The notes beneath the pieces were generated by a model. It was not told where the DNA came from. It saw nothing but the letters and a program-made list of their open reading frames with translations, and searched no databases. A stretch of 64,000 nucleotides of DNA, taken from the NCBI GenBank assembly GCA_008729055.1, contig SDUX01000105.1, positions 45,120 to 109,119 of the forward strand, written 5' to 3'. This document shows positions 61,331-64,000 of the stretch, piece by piece; positions within the stretch are counted from its first letter, which is position 1; the number at the start of each line of letters is the position of its first letter. The stretch comes from Pyropia haitanensis (lineage: Eukaryota > Rhodophyta > Bangiophyceae > Bangiales > Bangiaceae). Made by a program: the position numbers and the translations under genes.

Positions 61331-64000
61331 GCGACGGCGACGGGGATTGGCCGCGAGCCCGGTGACGACTGAGGTGGCGGGGTGTTTCTGGCCGCCGCCG
61401 GCACGTGCGCCGTTACGCCCTCCACCCCCGTAGCAAGCAGAAGGACGGCGCTGGCACGATGACGGGAGCGGAGACGGCCGGCGGCAGTGCGGCCGCGGTG
61501 ACCGCTGGTGGCGGGTGAGCCGCGGCGGGCCGGCGGTGGTTTTTCGGGGCGGCGGTTGTGGTGTCATGGGGGGGGGGGTGAAGTTAGGCGGCCGGGGGTG
61601 TTCCCCCCTCGTCACCCCCCGCACGACTCCGGGCACCGCCGCAGCGCCCACCAACGCCGCGGCGGGAGACGGGTCGGTTACTGACCCCGAAACGCCGCCG
61701 GGCGCCGCATCGAAGCGGCGAAGGTAGCCCGGGGCGCCTAAGCCGCAGCACCTGTAGTGGGCGGCGCGGTGAGGGTAGCGGGCCCGCCCCCGGCGGGCGA
61801 AAGTGACGGCGGGTGCGTAGATCAGGTCCCCCCCGCCCGCTCCCCATGCCTGCCACGTGTCTTATCCGCCACCGCGCGCGTCGACAGGGCGGTAACGTCA
61901 GCCACCGCCGGCCTCGGCGGCGGCGCGCAGCCGGCCACCGCCGTCGCCGGGCGCGACCGGGTGGGGGGGGGCAGCGGCCTCGCGCGGCCTCGATGTGGCG
62001 GCGGCTGCGGCGGCCGGCAGCTGGGGGGAGAACCTAGATGGCGCCGACGCGGCAGCCGCAGCGGCAGTGGACAACAGCAAGGCGGCGGCGCGCGGGGACG
62101 GCCGCTCGGCGGCCACGGCCATGGGCGGCAAGGCGGCGGACGGGCCAGCGGCGGTGGGCGAGCAGCCATAGCCACACGCGCCGCCGGCGCCCGCGGCGGC
62201 GCCCCCGGCGGACAGGGGGTGGCGGGGGGGGAGGGCGCACACTCCCCCCTCCCCTTACCCCGCCAACACCTGGCCCGCCGCCGCCACCCTCCAAGGCCGG
62301 CGCGCAGCGGCGAACGGCGATGCTGCGACGGCAGCGGTAGCGACGGTCGGTGGCCCCGCGCTGCCGCTTTGCAGCGGCGCGACGGCTCGTGGCGGCGGTG
62401 GCATTGCGGCCGCCGCCACGGCGACATGTGGAGGGCCCGCGGCGGCGGCGGCGGAGGCGGCGGGGCGCGGCCGGCGGCGGGACAGCCGCGGGGGGCCGGC
62501 TGCCGGCCGGCCGCGGCATCCCCGAGTTTCTTCTGTTGGGGGGGGCGGGCCGCCACAACGGCGGTGGTGTGGCCGGCCGGGCCCCGCCGCCTGCGCGGCT
62601 CGTCAACCCGTCGTTGCTGCCCCCCGCGGCGGCAGTGGCGGCCACGGCCGGCGTCGGCCGCCGCCATGGGGTGGGCAACGGGCCGCCCGCGGCGGCGGCC
62701 AAGGACGTCGGCTGGGCGGTGCCGGCCCCTGCCAGCACCGCCGACGGCGGCGCCGGCGGACGGGCCGGCGACGACGCCGGCAGCATGACCGGCGCCACCG
62801 CCATGACGGCGCCGGGGGAGGTGGACAAGACGGAAACGGCGGACGCCATGACGGGCATCGTGCTGGCGGCGACGGCGGCCCGCGGCGGCGCGGCGACGGC
62901 CGGCGTGCTCCTCGGCCGGCGGGCGGCGGGGGCGACGACCGGCGCGGCGGGCGACGACATAGCCGTCGGCGACGCCGAGGCGGCGGTGGCAGCGGACGTG
63001 CTGGTGGTGGCGCCGGGCGTCACGACGGCCACCCTCCCGGCGGCGGCGGCAGCGCGGCGCGCGGCGGTGGCGCTGGCCGGCCTCGGCGGCGGCGCGGCGG
63101 GGGCGAACGCCAAGGGCGGCACGGCGGCGACGGGGGACGAGCTCGTCGGCGGCGCGGCGGTGGCGTGGCGGCGGGCGGCTGCGGCGTGGCCGCGCTGGTG
63201 GCGGGCGCCGGCGACGACCCGGCAGTCGACCAGGGACGTGAAGGGCGGCGGGACGGCGACGCCGGACGGGACGGCGGCGCTGGCCGACGCGACGGACAGC
63301 CACGAGACGACGCGGCCAAGGGCGGCACGGTGACGGCGGGGGATGGGCTCGTCGGCGGTGCGGCGGTGGCTGTGGCGGCGGGCAGCCGCGTCGTTGCCGC
63401 GCTGGTGGCCGGCGCCGGCGATGGGCCGGCCGCCGACGACATGGACGAGGCCGGCGACGGGCCGGCGGCGGCAGACGCGACGGCGACGACGGCCGACGCG
63501 ATGGACACCTTCCGGCAGCGGTGGCGACGGGCGGCGCGGCGGCGACGTCCGACGGCGCGCCGGCCGCACTCGGCGGGGCAGCGGCCAAGGGCGGGGGAGG
63601 AGGGCGGTGGCTGCGGCGGGGGGGGGGGTTGTGGCGGCGCGGGGGGAGCGATCCCTCTCCGTCCGCCCCCCCGCCGACGCCACGACCGCTGCCGCCAACC
63701 CCCGCGGCCAGGGGGGGCGGGCGCGCGACGGCGGCGCCGCGACGGCCGCGGCGGCGACGTCTGGCGGCGGTGCGGCGGTCGCGGCGGCCGAGGGCGCGTC
63801 GGCGGCTGGGGACGCGGTGGTGGGTGCGGGCGTGGCGGGCGGCCGGTGGCGCCGGGGAGAAATGGAGCTTGGCTGGGGGGGACCCCCCCCCGCTGGCCTC
63901 CCACGACCGTCTCTGTCGCCACCGCGCTCGCCTGCGTCGCCGGCCGGGCGGCAAGCGGCTTCCACGGTGGCAGCGGCGGCGTTGGCGGCAAGCGGCGGCG
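61331..64000. other. GC-rich Ala/Gly-coding low-complexity region at the window edge
   Basis: 2.7 kb of GCG/GGC-rich DNA. A plus-strand frame (to 63333) reads like an Ala/Gly/Val/Asp-rich protein (MTGATAMTAPGEVDKTETAD, VAADVLVVAPGVTTATLPAA) and, in a neighbouring frame, continues past it. An opposite-strand frame of over 600 codons is also open, as expected from base composition. A diverged duplication is present (63110-63215 and 63320-63425). Coding status is unresolved. Confidence 0.4.
63110..63430 (+). repeat. Diverged ~212-bp direct repeat
   Basis: GCCAAGGGCGGCACGGCGGC near 63108 and GCCAAGGGCGGCACGGTGAC near 63316 begin units that both run through GGGGACGAGCTCGTCGGCGG-like sequence to CGCGCTGGTGGC and GGCGCCGGCGA. 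Encoded residues are LVGGAAVAV and LVAGAGD in each. Confidence 0.6.

Noticed and set aside
61822..63965. Minus-strand frames of over 600 codons at the window end
   Set aside because: Arg/Pro/Ala/His composition typical of antisense of GGC-rich DNA; no motif.

Overview
The window looks like nuclear DNA from a very GC-rich eukaryote with few, short introns and long G/C homopolymers inside genes. Housekeeping genes are recognisably eukaryotic: cardiolipin synthase, RNA polymerase subunit RPB5, N-myristoyltransferase, a Rab11-type GTPase and a lysophospholipid acyltransferase. Composition, intron style and the transposon mix would fit a bangiophyte red alga such as Porphyra/Pyropia, but that placement is inference, because no species-diagnostic marker is present.

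Layout. 0-21.5 kb is a host-gene block: an NOL8-like RRM protein (+), cardiolipin synthase (-, three exons), RPB5 (-) divergent from N-myristoyltransferase (+), RAB11 (+, two exons), an LPCAT/LPEAT-type acyltransferase (-), a phosphatase-like protein that has lost its catalytic loop (-), a decayed SNF2/ISWI-like ATPase (-) and a TrmB-like methyltransferase (-). Several of these change frame exactly at runs of 10-16 G or C.

21.7-49.7 kb is a transposon cluster. It holds a 1.2 kb element with paired hairpins at both ends, a PIF/Harbinger-type transposase, and a full 7.37 kb Ty3/gypsy chromovirus (26630-33996) with near-identical LTRs and a 5-bp target duplication. The chromovirus sits inside an otherwise open reading frame on the minus strand. 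Further along are a pogo-like transposase copy, a small inverted-repeat element with CTGGATATCCAG palindromes, a ~96-bp minisatellite, a second PIF/Harbinger-type element that looks complete (42035-45682, terminal repeats, TCA target duplication, SAP-domain ORF plus intact transposase), and a truncated pogo copy fused to a truncated copia pol.

49.7-64 kb is poor in recognisable genes. It has a 422-aa unknown protein (+), a two-frame tyrosine-recombinase gene (-), an unidentified reading-frame cluster at 57.8-58.6 kb, and long Ala/Gly/Arg/Pro low-complexity DNA with diverged tandem repeats.

The main unusual points are the fresh chromovirus insertion in a reading frame, the complete Harbinger element with a SAP-domain accessory protein, TAG stops at tryptophan positions in two unrelated transposons, a zinc-finger ORF in the chromovirus leader, and the dead-phosphatase-like host protein.
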